In this document: piece after piece, positions 16,021 through 24,261 of the stretch | How positions within the stretch are numbered: position 1 is the stretch's first letter | Layout: each line of letters opens with the position of its first letter | Source: BS750m-G4 sp964472195 | GTDB taxonomy: Bacteria; Bacteroidota; Ignavibacteria; Tepidaquicellales; Tepidaquicellaceae | Direction: 5' to 3' | Length of the DNA: 24,391 bases | Assembly: GCA_964472195.1 (NCBI GenBank) | Contig: CAYYJH010000042.1 | Location: 1 to 24,391 of the forward strand | Made by a program: the position numbers and the translations under genes | Notes under the pieces: model-generated | Seen by the model: only the letters and a program-made list of their open reading frames with translations | The model's database searches: none | Told to the model about the DNA's origin: nothing

Positions 16021-16707
16021 ATGAAGAAAAAAAGTGTTTTAGCAATTTGTGCTCATCCTGATGATCTGGAGTTTGGATGTACTATCACGGTTAAAAGATT
16101 AATTAAACAAGGGTATCAAGCATATTATGTAGTTGCAACAAATGGAGAGAATGGTTTCAAAAAACCTATTGCATCGAGACAGCGAAGAATTGCTATAAGG
16201 AAAAAAGAACAACTTGCTGCCGCGAAGAGGATCGGGGTTAGAAAAGTGATATTTCTTGGTTATAAAGATGGCTTCATAGAATACAAAGAAGATCTAAGAA
16301 AAAGGCTCACAATTCTTATAAAACAAATTAAGCCGGAAATAGTCTTTTCATTTGATCCGGCAAATCAGGAATTTTCAAGTCTGAATCTATTTCACCGTGA
16401 TCACAGAGTTGTAGGACTTGCTGCATTTGACGCATGCTTTGCTGCTAAGAATAATTTTATATATCCTCATAAAAATGGGGCTCATAAATTAGACAAAATT
16501 TATTTTTACGGAAGCAACATCCCGAATTGTTATACTAATATAACAAAAGAAATAGAGTTTAAACTCGAAGTTTTATCCTGCCATGAATCACAATTTTCAA
16601 ACTTTGAAGAATTTGCTAAAAGGTTCAAAGATAGGATTGCAAAGCAGTCTAAAAAATATAAGTATTCTGAGGCTTTCAGAGTGATTGAAATTATAAGTCT
16701 GACATGA
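16021..16707 (+). CDS. PIG-L / LmbE-family zinc deacetylase
   Basis: This 228-residue protein has the family's metal-binding signature AHPDDLE (His12, Asp14, Asp15) and the second-site HRDH (125-128). Members remove N-acetyl groups from GlcNAc-linked substrates; BshB (bacillithiol) and GlcNAc-PI deacetylases are examples. BshB1-type function is plausible for a Bacteroidetes relative, but no bshA or bshC is nearby to support it. The gene starts 88 bases after hutI and ends one base from the convergent hisA, with no terminator visible between them. Substrate unknown. Confidence 0.85.
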   Translation: MKKKSVLAICAHPDDLEFGCTITVKRLIKQGYQAYYVVATNGENGFKKPIASRQRRIAIRKKEQLAAAKRIGVRKVIFLGYKDGFIEYKEDLRKRLTILIKQIKPEIVFSFDPANQEFSSLNLFHRDHRVVGLAAFDACFAAKNNFIYPHKNGAHKLDKIYFYGSNIPNCYTNITKEIEFKLEVLSCHESQFSNFEEFAKRFKDRIAKQSKKYKYSEAFRVIEIISLT

Positions 16708-16708
16708 T

Positions 16709-17473
16709 CTAATGAATTATCGGTAAGTCAAGAGATTTATCAGCCCTTTCGAGATCACGCCATAATTTCTGACATGGAAATTGATTCTCATATAAAGCTC
16801 TCGATATCATTACAGAGTCAATATTTTTTTTATTTAAATCTGAAAGTGTCTTCAGGTCTCTATAATCACAGGTCCCACCTGCTGAGGTTATTTTTAAGTT
16901 TGTGTTTTCTGATATTTCAATCAACCTTGGAATGTTTTGACCGCATAAATTTCCGACTCTTGTTACATCCTGGTAGATTACGCGAGTAATCCCTTGAAGC
17001 TCCATTAGTTTCGCAAAGTCGAGAGGTGTAATATTTGCATAGTTTATCCATCCGTTAGTAACCACGTTGTTTAGTTTTTCATCTATGCCGATAACAATTT
17101 TCGAAGGAGAGAACTCATCGAGTAAATGCTTTAGCATGTCAGGATTTGAAATAGCTCCTGTACCGATTACTATTCTATAGACTCCCAGCTCTTCTATCAT
17201 TTTTTCCGCAGTATCAAAGTCTCTTATTCCACCACCAAGTTGAATAGGAATATCGACTGATTTGGAGATCTCTTTAATTATATCGTAATTTCTCATTTCA
17301 CCGTATACTGCACCATCAAGATCAGTGATATGGATACATTTAAAGTTTTCTCTTCGGAAAAGTTTTGCTAATATAACGGGGCTTTCAGAATAGTACGGGG
17401 TTGTTTCATGCAGTCCTTCAATAGTTCTTACACATTTCCCATCTTTAATATCTATAACCGGAATAATTAACAT
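16709..17473 (-). CDS. hisA: HisA-type phosphoribosyl isomerase (TIM barrel), with an altered active-site motif
   Basis: This 254-residue (beta-alpha)8 protein resembles ProFAR isomerase of histidine synthesis. It has catalytic Asp8 in PVIDIKDGKCVR, ITDLDGA, the phosphate loop QLGGGIR (78-84), Asp131 in IGIDEKLNNVVTNGW, SAGGTCDYRDL and the second phosphate site SRALYENQF. The strand-5/6 motif usually written D-x-(S/T)-(R/K)-D-G reads QDVTRVG here, so the normally conserved aspartate is Val174. The C-terminal tail (FPCQKLWRDLERADKSLDLP) extends slightly beyond typical HisA. No other his genes are adjacent, and it lies 51 bases downstream of the PorZ-like gene. It is most likely HisA, but a divergent paralog is possible. 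Confidence 0.8.
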   Translation of the reverse strand: MLIIPVIDIKDGKCVRTIEGLHETTPYYSESPVILAKLFRRENFKCIHITDLDGAVYGEMRNYDIIKEISKSVDIPIQLGGGIRDFDTAEKMIEELGVYRIVIGTGAISNPDMLKHLLDEFSPSKIVIGIDEKLNNVVTNGWINYANITPLDFAKLMELQGITRVIYQDVTRVGNLCGQNIPRLIEISENTNLKITSAGGTCDYRDLKTLSDLNKKNIDSVMISRALYENQFPCQKLWRDLERADKSLDLPIIH

Positions 17474-17524
17474 TTTGGTGTAGGCGTTATATATCTTATT
17501 TTTTGTTTTATTCCAAACACAAAT

Positions 17525-19798
17525 TTATTTTCGAACAACAGCTAACTTGCCTTTGCCAACCTTGCTACCGTCTTTGTTGAAAGCTATTACGATATAAATT
17601 CCTGTTGGTACTAATTCACCTTTTGTATTATATCCATTCCAGGTTGCTATTTTACCACCAGGAGATTCGAATTGTGTAACAATTTCACCACTGAGAGTCA
17701 TGATTTTCACATAAGAATCTTCAATTAAACCATCAATTCTTAAATCTACATTTGGTGGTAAAAGGTATGGATTTGGTGAGCATACTATTTCTTCGAACTC
17801 TTCCAGCGGTTCAATCGCATTTGTCTGATAAGAAGAAAGTCCTTTCAGAGTTCCAAAATATGCTTTACCAGTTTTATTACTTACTACAATTGATGTTATG
17901 GTATTACTAAGGATAGGACTGTTTGAAATATTGAACTGTTCAATTAAAGTCGAACCATCTTCCGATAAATGAAAAACCCCGTTGTTGTCCGTACCTATCC
18001 ATTTCTCGTTTAATATATCATTTCTAATAGTTCTGCAATTTTCAGTAAACGGTACTGCCAGGTGACCAGAAATAATCATAAGTTTTTGAGGAGCGGGTTT
18101 TTGATTCGGGTTTTGAATAGCAGCAAGTGGATTATTTATATAAAAAACACCATTGTTAGTTGAAATCCAAACTTCGTTATTTCTGTCAACTATGACGTCT
18201 GTTATATCATCAACACTAAAATCATTTAAATTATAAAAACCATAAATATCGTCAGTCGGATTTGTTATTGTACCATTTTCATTAAAAAAATACAAACCTC
18301 TTGGGGTAGCTTCTCCGGATACAATCCATTTGGTGTTATAGTTATCTATAGCCATGCTTTCCAGATATGAGGAGGAAATTACGGAAGGATTAATGAATCC
18401 TGTCCAGAGTGAATCGTCACCTGTGTTAACGTATAAAGACCTTGATGTGTTTGTTCTGTAAAATGAAACCCACAGGTATCCGTTATTGTCATACTTGCTA
18501 CCCATAGGTACACAGTAATTCGGATTTTCACTAATTCCCGGTAACACAGAGTTTGATGGGTTGATGCTTTTAATAGTGTTACCTCTTATGTATGTTATAC
18601 CACCTCCAAAACTTAAAGCCCACAATGTTCCGTTGCCATAATATACAGCCTTAAAAAAATTGCTGCTGCCAATTTCAGGATGTGAGCTTCTATTATAATT
18701 TTCCCACATGCTGCCATTGAACTTGTAAAAGCCTGCGTCGAGCAATCCACCCGCAGCCCATAAATTACCGTTATCATCCACATATAAGTCTTCGAATGAA
18801 CTTGTATAGGGTCCATCTGGGGATATATTTTCATAGTTGTTTCCAATTTTCAGTAATGAACCGTTGAAAACAGAACCGACAGCAGGATTAGAATTATTGT
18901 CTGATGAAATCGAATTATAATAATCCTGACTCTGAAACTGAGTCAAATTTTGTAGTGTTCCAGCCAGTGCATAGTAGATATTTCTATCAGCAATAAAATA
19001 TAACTTGTTACTTATAGCTTTTATAGAAATGATGTTCGTATCCGAAACAATAGCGTTTGGATAGGGAATCCAATTATTCCCTTCAAAATATTGAAACCCT
19101 TCATCCGAGCCAGCAAACACTTTGTTGTCAAAAGCTTCTATTGCTTTAACATTCGCATTTAACGGGGGTGTTATATATGACGTCCATGAAGCTGGATTGT
19201 TTAGATTTGTATTTATAAGACTTGCGTATGCTACTCCGGATGCCGTTGCCGCATATAAAACATTATTCAAAATTGTAAGGTCGTTTACTTTCGTTTTATT
19301 ATTCAGTGTTCCTAACTGGTAGTATGGTGCATCGATAAAATTAAAATTTAGAGTCGAAATATTTTGTATTCCATAACCCGTGGCAACAAACATTGAGTCA
19401 TGAAATAAAACAAATGCATTTATTGATTTGTCTGATTCATTAGAATTCTTAATATCTAAAATGTAATTCCATTTCGAATGATTGTAATCAAAAATTGAAA
19501 TTGAGCCATCGGATGCTCCTATCCAGAGTCTATTCTGATTATCTATAATTGTAGCTGTAAGTTCATTGCTGATCAATCCATTCAAGTTGGTATATTTGTT
19601 TAAGACATTTCCATTGTTTAAATCTACAACGTATAAACCACCTGTAGAAGCACAGAATGAAATTGAGGAGCCGGGGTCTACTGATATAGAAACGACATTT
19701 TTCATATCTGTGAAATTTTCCCATTTAGATGTATTAGCGAGTAATACACATGGGAAAAGAACAATTATTGTGTATATTAAAAGGATGCGATTCTTCAT
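17525..19798 (-). CDS. PorZ-like two-propeller surface protein with C-terminal sorting domain
   Basis: This 757-residue protein begins with a signal peptide (~1-21, ending CVLLA). Residues ~25-660 consist of repeated two-component-regulator-type propeller blades with motifs such as NRLWIGASDG, KVFAGSDEG, NLWAAGG, YLWVSF, EVWISTNNGVF, EKWIGTDNNGVF and KAYFGTLKG. The last ~92 residues form an Ig-like sorting domain: CSPNPY, DLRIDGL, VKIMTLSGEIV, GGKIATWNGYNTKGE, PTGIYIVIAF and KGKLAVVRK. This layout and length match PorZ (776 residues in Porphyromonas), the T9SS attachment-complex subunit that delivers anionic LPS to the PorU sortase. A different propeller protein with a sorting domain is the alternative. 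No inner-membrane sensor domain is present. It is upstream of and co-oriented with hisA. Confidence 0.7.
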   Translation of the reverse strand: MKNRILLIYTIIVLFPCVLLANTSKWENFTDMKNVVSISVDPGSSISFCASTGGLYVVDLNNGNVLNKYTNLNGLISNELTATIIDNQNRLWIGASDGSISIFDYNHSKWNYILDIKNSNESDKSINAFVLFHDSMFVATGYGIQNISTLNFNFIDAPYYQLGTLNNKTKVNDLTILNNVLYAATASGVAYASLINTNLNNPASWTSYITPPLNANVKAIEAFDNKVFAGSDEGFQYFEGNNWIPYPNAIVSDTNIISIKAISNKLYFIADRNIYYALAGTLQNLTQFQSQDYYNSISSDNNSNPAVGSVFNGSLLKIGNNYENISPDGPYTSSFEDLYVDDNGNLWAAGGLLDAGFYKFNGSMWENYNRSSHPEIGSSNFFKAVYYGNGTLWALSFGGGITYIRGNTIKSINPSNSVLPGISENPNYCVPMGSKYDNNGYLWVSFYRTNTSRSLYVNTGDDSLWTGFINPSVISSSYLESMAIDNYNTKWIVSGEATPRGLYFFNENGTITNPTDDIYGFYNLNDFSVDDITDVIVDRNNEVWISTNNGVFYINNPLAAIQNPNQKPAPQKLMIISGHLAVPFTENCRTIRNDILNEKWIGTDNNGVFHLSEDGSTLIEQFNISNSPILSNTITSIVVSNKTGKAYFGTLKGLSSYQTNAIEPLEEFEEIVCSPNPYLLPPNVDLRIDGLIEDSYVKIMTLSGEIVTQFESPGGKIATWNGYNTKGELVPTGIYIVIAFNKDGSKVGKGKLAVVRK

Positions 19799-20154
19799 TT
19801 ACTGCATTTTAATTGGATAAATAAGATCTTTAGAGTTTTGTAGAAATGTCTTATAGTTCTAATATGAGGTAATTAATAAATTTGGTTATTCTTTAAGTTT
19901 TGGATTTTAGTATTTTCATTCTGTTTTATTAAAACAAATTTACTTTATTAATAAATCCCTTTTATGTTTGTTATCAATATCAAACAATTAATTAAAAAAA
20001 TCAATTACAATGTAATGCAAAAAAATTGACTTTTCTTAATGTATAATTTTGGTGGTATGTAAATTAATCACGTTTATTAATTTCAATTGATTTTATATTC
20101 AATAAGCATTAGTTTGATTAATATTTTCTGTAAATAATTATTTATGAGCATATT
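19799..20154. promoter_or_regulatory. 356-base divergent intergenic region
   Basis: This very AT-rich gap separates the PorZ-like gene (minus) from the GT2 gene (plus), so it should hold both promoters. I see no gene or RNA in it. Candidate elements are a 15-base palindrome TGTTTTA-T-TAAAACA at 19922-19936; an imperfect 20-base dyad with GTTTG/CAAAC ends at 19966-19985; ATTACA-A-TGTAAT at 20004-20016; and ATTAATCA / TGATTAAT arms at 20063-20070 and 20115-20122. TAATTTTG at 20044-20051 (plus) and TAAATTTG at 19942-19935 (minus) fit the Bacteroidetes -7 consensus TAnnTTTG, but neither has a well-placed -33 TTTG. Confidence 0.4.
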
Positions 20155-21372
20155 ATGAATGACAATCGGGAAAAAACTGATAAAAAAAAATCTTCAGAAA
20201 GTAATCCTATATCAACGCCTCAAAATAAAAACGATATTTCAGTTTCCACACAGAAAAACGATATCACTACACCAAAAACTAAAAAATTCAAGAAAAAAGT
20301 ATACAAACGAGGTTACAAAAAGAATTTTAGAAAAGATAATAACTTATCTCCACAACCATCTCATAAATTCACTATCAGAAAGGGTGGACAGAAAACCCAT
20401 AAAGGTAAGGTTGAGTCGCCCGATTTAAGAAAAATTGTAATACATAATCAGATGATTTCGGTCGTAATTCCTTTGTATAATGAAGAGGAGTCGTTATCAG
20501 AATTATCTTTATCTTTAAAAAGAGTTTTTGAATCGATGAAGTGTCACTATGAAGTTATTTTCGTTGACGATGGCAGTACAGACAGGTCATTTTCAGTAAT
20601 TAAAGATATACATAACAAAAACAACAGATTTCATTGTATAAAGCTTCGTCGTAACTATGGCAAATCATCAGCACTTGCTGCGGGTTTCAAAGAAGCAAAA
20701 GGGGACATTATAATTACGATGGATGCCGACCTTCAGGACGATCCGGAAGAGATTCCCGAATTAATTCAAAAAATAAATTCCGGATATGACCTCGTATCGG
20801 GGTGGAAGAAAGTCAGGTATGACCCTTTTATAAAAAAGCATACATCAAAATTCTTTAATTACATAACTTCAAAAATTTCCGGTATAAAGCTTCACGATTT
20901 CAATTGCGGATTAAAAGCTTATAAAAAGGATGTTATAAAATCTATAAAAGTATATGGCGAAATGCACAGGTACATGCCGGCGCTTGCTCACCTGTCTGGT
21001 TTTAAAGTAACTGAAAAAATAGTAAAGCATCGGGCGAGAAAATACGGTGTTACAAAATTCGGAGCAAGCAGGTTTCTTAAAGGCTTTTTTGATTTACTGA
21101 CCGTAGTATTTACTACAAAATATATTAAAAGACCTTTACATCTTTTCGGAACATTAGGAGTTCTTTCCTTCTTTATAGGATTTGTTATTACATTATATCT
21201 GACATACTTAAAATTTTTCGAAGGTCAGTATATCAGCGACAGACCTTTGTTTTTAGTTGGTGTCTTATTTATGATAGTAGGTATACAATTCTTTTCTTTA
21301 GGCTTGGTTGCAGAGATGATCACAAAATCAAGTGCACATGAAGATGATGCACTAATCGAGCTTACATTATAA
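20155..21372 (+). CDS. Membrane-associated GT2 glycosyltransferase (polyprenyl-phosphate type) with basic N-terminal extension
   Basis: This 405-residue protein has a GT-A catalytic domain (~101-320) with VVIPLYNEEESL, the nucleotide-binding VDDGSTD, LRRNYGKSSALAAGF, the metal-binding MDADLQDDPEEIP and the DFNCGLKAYKK segment. Two membrane helices follow (~332-355 and ~366-388). This is the layout of dolichyl/undecaprenyl-phosphate sugar transferases such as DPM1 or ArnC-like enzymes. The first 99 residues are unusual: low-complexity, rich in Lys, Asn, Ser and Thr, with a strongly basic patch (KTKKFKKKVYKRGYKKNFRK). The normal family start corresponds to Met100 (ATG at 20452), so the real start could be there. 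The sugar donor is unknown, but lpxA next door suggests envelope glycolipid work. Confidence 0.87.
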   Translation: MNDNREKTDKKKSSESNPISTPQNKNDISVSTQKNDITTPKTKKFKKKVYKRGYKKNFRKDNNLSPQPSHKFTIRKGGQKTHKGKVESPDLRKIVIHNQMISVVIPLYNEEESLSELSLSLKRVFESMKCHYEVIFVDDGSTDRSFSVIKDIHNKNNRFHCIKLRRNYGKSSALAAGFKEAKGDIIITMDADLQDDPEEIPELIQKINSGYDLVSGWKKVRYDPFIKKHTSKFFNYITSKISGIKLHDFNCGLKAYKKDVIKSIKVYGEMHRYMPALAHLSGFKVTEKIVKHRARKYGVTKFGASRFLKGFFDLLTVVFTTKYIKRPLHLFGTLGVLSFFIGFVITLYLTYLKFFEGQYISDRPLFLVGVLFMIVGIQFFSLGLVAEMITKSSAHEDDALIELTL

Positions 21373-21413
21373 AAATTTCCTAAAATATTTATACTCATCG
21401 AAAATCTTTAATC

Positions 21414-22181
21414 ATGTCTTTAAACTCAATTAGTAAAAAAGCTCAAATTGGCGACAATGTTCAGATAGGGGATTTTACTGTTATTAATGATGATGTTGTG
21501 ATTGGTAATAATGTAGAGATAGCTGCGAATGTTTTTATAGACAACGGCGCCAGGATATCCGATAATGTTAAGATACATCACGGTGCTGTTGTATCGTCTG
21601 TTCCACAAGATTTAAAATTCGAAGGAGAGGAAACAACTCTTGAACTTGGTGAGGGTACAGTAATTCGAGAGTACGTAACAATGAATAGAGGCACGAAAGA
21701 AAGTAATAAAACAGTAGTAGGAAAAAATTGTTTTATAATGAGCTATGGACATGTTGCACATGATTGCCGTCTTGGCGATAACATAATAATTTCAAATGCT
21801 GTTAACATGGGCGGGCATGTAGAAATTGATGACTGGGCAATAGTCGGTGGGATTGTGGCAGTTCACCAGTTTGTAAAAATTGGGAAACATTCACTGATAG
21901 GTGGTGGGTTCAGAACTGTGAGAGATGTTCCTCCATACATTATTGCAGGTGATTTACCTCTCAGGTTTGGAGGATTGAATCTTGTTGGTTTAAGGAGAAG
22001 GGGCTTTTCTAATGAAAAGATCAGGAAGATAGGTGATGTATATGACGTTATTTTTAAATCAGGATTGAATGTTAGCGATGCTGTTAAAAAGGTTAAAGAT
22101 GATTTTGAAATGACTGAAGAAGTGAAAACAATAGTAGATTTTATTGATTCTTGTAAACGCGGTTTACTTAAGGGATTATGA
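21414..22181 (+). CDS. lpxA: UDP-N-acetylglucosamine O-acyltransferase
   Basis: This 255-residue protein has a left-handed beta-helix with many hexapeptide repeats (for example AQIGDNVQIGDF and VVIGNNVEIAANV). It carries the catalytic His116 in YGHVAHDC, VPQDLKF, VNMGGHVEIDDWAIVGG, HQFVKIGKHSLIGGG and the C-terminal helical domain GLNLVGLRRRGFS. It transfers a hydroxyacyl chain from acyl-ACP to UDP-GlcNAc, the first lipid A step, so the organism should make lipid A. Length is normal. lpxC, lpxD and fabZ are not in the window. It fits functionally with KdsD, LptC and OstA at the other end. Confidence 0.95.
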   Translation: MSLNSISKKAQIGDNVQIGDFTVINDDVVIGNNVEIAANVFIDNGARISDNVKIHHGAVVSSVPQDLKFEGEETTLELGEGTVIREYVTMNRGTKESNKTVVGKNCFIMSYGHVAHDCRLGDNIIISNAVNMGGHVEIDDWAIVGGIVAVHQFVKIGKHSLIGGGFRTVRDVPPYIIAGDLPLRFGGLNLVGLRRRGFSNEKIRKIGDVYDVIFKSGLNVSDAVKKVKDDFEMTEEVKTIVDFIDSCKRGLLKGL

Positions 22182-22190
22182 TTTATATAT

Positions 22191-22898
22191 ATGTATGAAT
22201 TTATTGATACGGGTGAAAACAGTGGTGAGTTTAACATGGAGTACGACCTTGAGCTTGTTAAAAAGTATAGGGAGACAAAAACAGAATACATTCGTGTTTA
22301 TCAATGGAAACCTTACGCAATATCGCTTGGATATAATCAAAAGGATATCGATGTTAGCAAAGAGAAATGTGATGCAGCGGGTATTGACATAGTACGAAGA
22401 CCGACTGGGGGCAGGGCTGTATTCCATGCGGAAGAACTTACTTACTCGTTCGTGATGGATGGTGAAGGAAAAAGCGTTGCAGAAATTTACAGGTTTATAT
22501 CCGAGAAACTTGTGAATGCATTTATACAATATGACAAAGAGTTAGAAAATTATCTATCATTTGAAAAAAGTAAATTAAAATTTCCTGAGCATTATAAAGA
22601 GAAATCATCCTTTGCCTGTTTTTCAGCTTCAGCGTTGAATGAAATTAAAGCAAACGGTAAGAAGCTTGTCGGGTCTGCACAGAGAAAATTCAGTGATGTA
22701 GTCTTACAGCACGGCTCTATTCTTTTGAACACAAAGCACAAAGAGATTATTGATTACCTTAGAAACGAAAGATTGAGACAAAAAGTAAAGAAAATTTTAG
22801 ATGAACAGACCATATCTTTCAAAGAGCTTACTGGAAAAGAAACTAATTTGCAAAGACTAAAGGAATGCATAAAGAAAGAGTTTACAGTCAATGAATAA
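22191..22898 (+). CDS. LipM-like octanoyltransferase / lipoate-protein ligase family protein
   Basis: This 235-residue protein belongs to the BirA/LplA/LipB acyltransferase superfamily. It has RRPTGGRAVFHAEELTYSF (69-87), catalytic-type Cys143 in ACFSASALNEI and Lys158 in GKKLVGSAQRK, with QHGSILL after it. The Cys position and following motif resemble LipM (octanoyl-ACP:protein transferase) more than LplA. It should load octanoyl groups on lipoyl domains (GcvH or E2) for LipA to convert. A lipoate ligase or a LipL-type amidotransferase are alternatives. Its 3' end overlaps the CYTH gene by 8 bases (ATGAATAA), implying translational coupling. Confidence 0.83.
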   Translation: MYEFIDTGENSGEFNMEYDLELVKKYRETKTEYIRVYQWKPYAISLGYNQKDIDVSKEKCDAAGIDIVRRPTGGRAVFHAEELTYSFVMDGEGKSVAEIYRFISEKLVNAFIQYDKELENYLSFEKSKLKFPEHYKEKSSFACFSASALNEIKANGKKLVGSAQRKFSDVVLQHGSILLNTKHKEIIDYLRNERLRQKVKKILDEQTISFKELTGKETNLQRLKECIKKEFTVNE

Positions 22899-23436
22899 GA
22901 ACTATGAGATAAAAATTCCTGTTAAGGATATTGAAGAATTTAAAAAAGCAGCAAGAAAATTTCTAAAGAATAAAACCTACAAGCACTTCATAGAGCATCA
23001 AAAGGATATTTATTATAAAATAGACGCGGGAAGGTTAAAGCTGCGGATAATTAACGATAAGACAGGCGACCTGATTTATTATGAAAGAAAAGAGTACAAC
23101 AAAAAACGAATATCTAATTATATAATATCTGCAACTAATAATTATAAAGAATTAGATGAGATTTTAAGAAAGTTTTTTGATATATTTACGATAGTCGATA
23201 AGAGAAGAGAGATATATACTTTTGAAAACGTTCGGATACATATAGATAAAGTGAAGGAGCTTGGAAGTTTCATTGAGATTGAAATAATTTATGATTCGCT
23301 TATAGAAGCAAAGAAAATGATGAACATGCTTGTAAGTTATTTTAGTCTGAATGAAAACGAATTCATTAAAGATTCATATTCGGATTTGCTCATACATAAT
23401 TTTAAAAGTAAATTTTATTTAACTAATGCAAAATAA
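22891..23436 (+). CDS. CYTH-domain protein (class IV adenylate cyclase-like)
   Basis: This 181-residue protein is almost entirely a CYTH tunnel fold: NYEIKIPV at the start, HQKDIYY (36-42), GRLKLR (47-52), LIYYERKE (61-68), KRREIYTFENVRIHID (104-119) and LGSFIEIE (124-131). These place it with CyaB-type class IV cyclases and related triphosphate-binding proteins rather than long inorganic triphosphatases. Such proteins act on ATP, thiamine triphosphate or other triphosphates, and the substrate cannot be told from sequence. It overlaps the LipM-like gene by 8 bases, and its TAA is directly followed by the panB ATG, so the three genes look coupled. Confidence 0.85.
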   Translation: MNKNYEIKIPVKDIEEFKKAARKFLKNKTYKHFIEHQKDIYYKIDAGRLKLRIINDKTGDLIYYERKEYNKKRISNYIISATNNYKELDEILRKFFDIFTIVDKRREIYTFENVRIHIDKVKELGSFIEIEIIYDSLIEAKKMMNMLVSYFSLNENEFIKDSYSDLLIHNFKSKFYLTNAK

Positions 23437-24261
23437 ATGTCCACTTCAAAACAGTCGATAGACCCCAGACACATAACGACGAAAGTGCTTTTAAAGATGA
23501 AGCAGGATGGGGAAAAGATAACAGCATTAACTGCGTATGATTATTTTACTGCGAAGCTGCTGGATGAATCAGGAATAGATATAATTCTTGTTGGGGATTC
23601 ACTGAGTAACGTAATACAGGGAAATGAGACCACACTGCCGGTTACGCTCGAGGATATGATATACCATACAAAGATCGTAAAGAGAGCAGTGAAAAATGCA
23701 ATGGTGGTTGCCGATATGCCGTTTATGACTTATCACGTTGGTGTGAAGGAAGCAATACAAAATTGCGGACGGATCATGAAAGAGACCGGATGCGATGCTT
23801 TGAAAATGGAGGGCGGGCATTTCATTGCCGAAACAATAAGAAGACTTGATGACATTGGAGTTCCTGTAATGGGGCATTTAGGATTGACACCGCAGGCGAT
23901 AAATAAGTTCGGAAGCTACAAGACACGCGGAATCGAAAAAGCAGAAGCCGACCAGATTTATGAAGATGCAATCGAACTTGAAAAGGCTGGATGCTTTTCA
24001 TTGGTTCTCGAAAAAATCCCCGCAAAGCTTGGTGCAAAAATCTCCGAAGAATTGCAAATACCTACTATCGGAATCGGTGCAGGACCTGCATGCGACGGGC
24101 ATGTTCTTGTAATGCATGATATGCTCGGTATGATAGAAGAGTTCAAACCGAGATTTGTGAGAAGATATATGAACTTAGCCGCCGATATGAAAGATGCATT
24201 CAGAAGATACATTAAAGATATAAAAGAGGAAAAGTATCCGACAGAGGAGGAGAGTTATTAG
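23437..24261 (+). CDS. panB: 3-methyl-2-oxobutanoate hydroxymethyltransferase
   Basis: This 274-residue TIM-barrel enzyme makes ketopantoate from alpha-ketoisovalerate and methylene-tetrahydrofolate, the first committed pantothenate step. Mg ligands Asp54 (LVGDSL) and Asp93 (VADMPF), substrate Lys123 and Glu125 (ALKMEGG), and general-base Glu192 (VLEKIP) are all present. GHLGLTPQ and TIGIGAGPACDGHVLV complete the family signature. The ATG abuts the stop of the CYTH gene with no gap. It is separated from panC and panD by about 12.6 kb. The gene, especially its 3' half, is visibly richer in GC than its neighbours. Confidence 0.97.
   Translation: MSTSKQSIDPRHITTKVLLKMKQDGEKITALTAYDYFTAKLLDESGIDIILVGDSLSNVIQGNETTLPVTLEDMIYHTKIVKRAVKNAMVVADMPFMTYHVGVKEAIQNCGRIMKETGCDALKMEGGHFIAETIRRLDDIGVPVMGHLGLTPQAINKFGSYKTRGIEKAEADQIYEDAIELEKAGCFSLVLEKIPAKLGAKISEELQIPTIGIGAGPACDGHVLVMHDMLGMIEEFKPRFVRRYMNLAADMKDAFRRYIKDIKEEKYPTEEESY

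Noticed and set aside
9072..16605. Exact 17-base repeat CACAATTTTCAAACTTT at 9072-9088 and 16589-16605
   Set aside because: One copy is intergenic before accD and the other is inside the PIG-L coding sequence. There are no shared flanks, and a match of this length is near chance level for AT-rich sequence.
20159..20428. Second plus-strand frame of 89 codons inside the GT2 N-terminal extension
   Set aside because: It is Lys- and Ile-rich as expected from AAA/ATA-rich DNA read in another frame, with no domain or ribosome-binding site. The GT2 frame continues into a confirmed catalytic domain.
21863..22529. Long minus-strand frames opposite lpxA and the LipM-like gene
   Set aside because: They overlap two confident genes and carry no recognisable domain.
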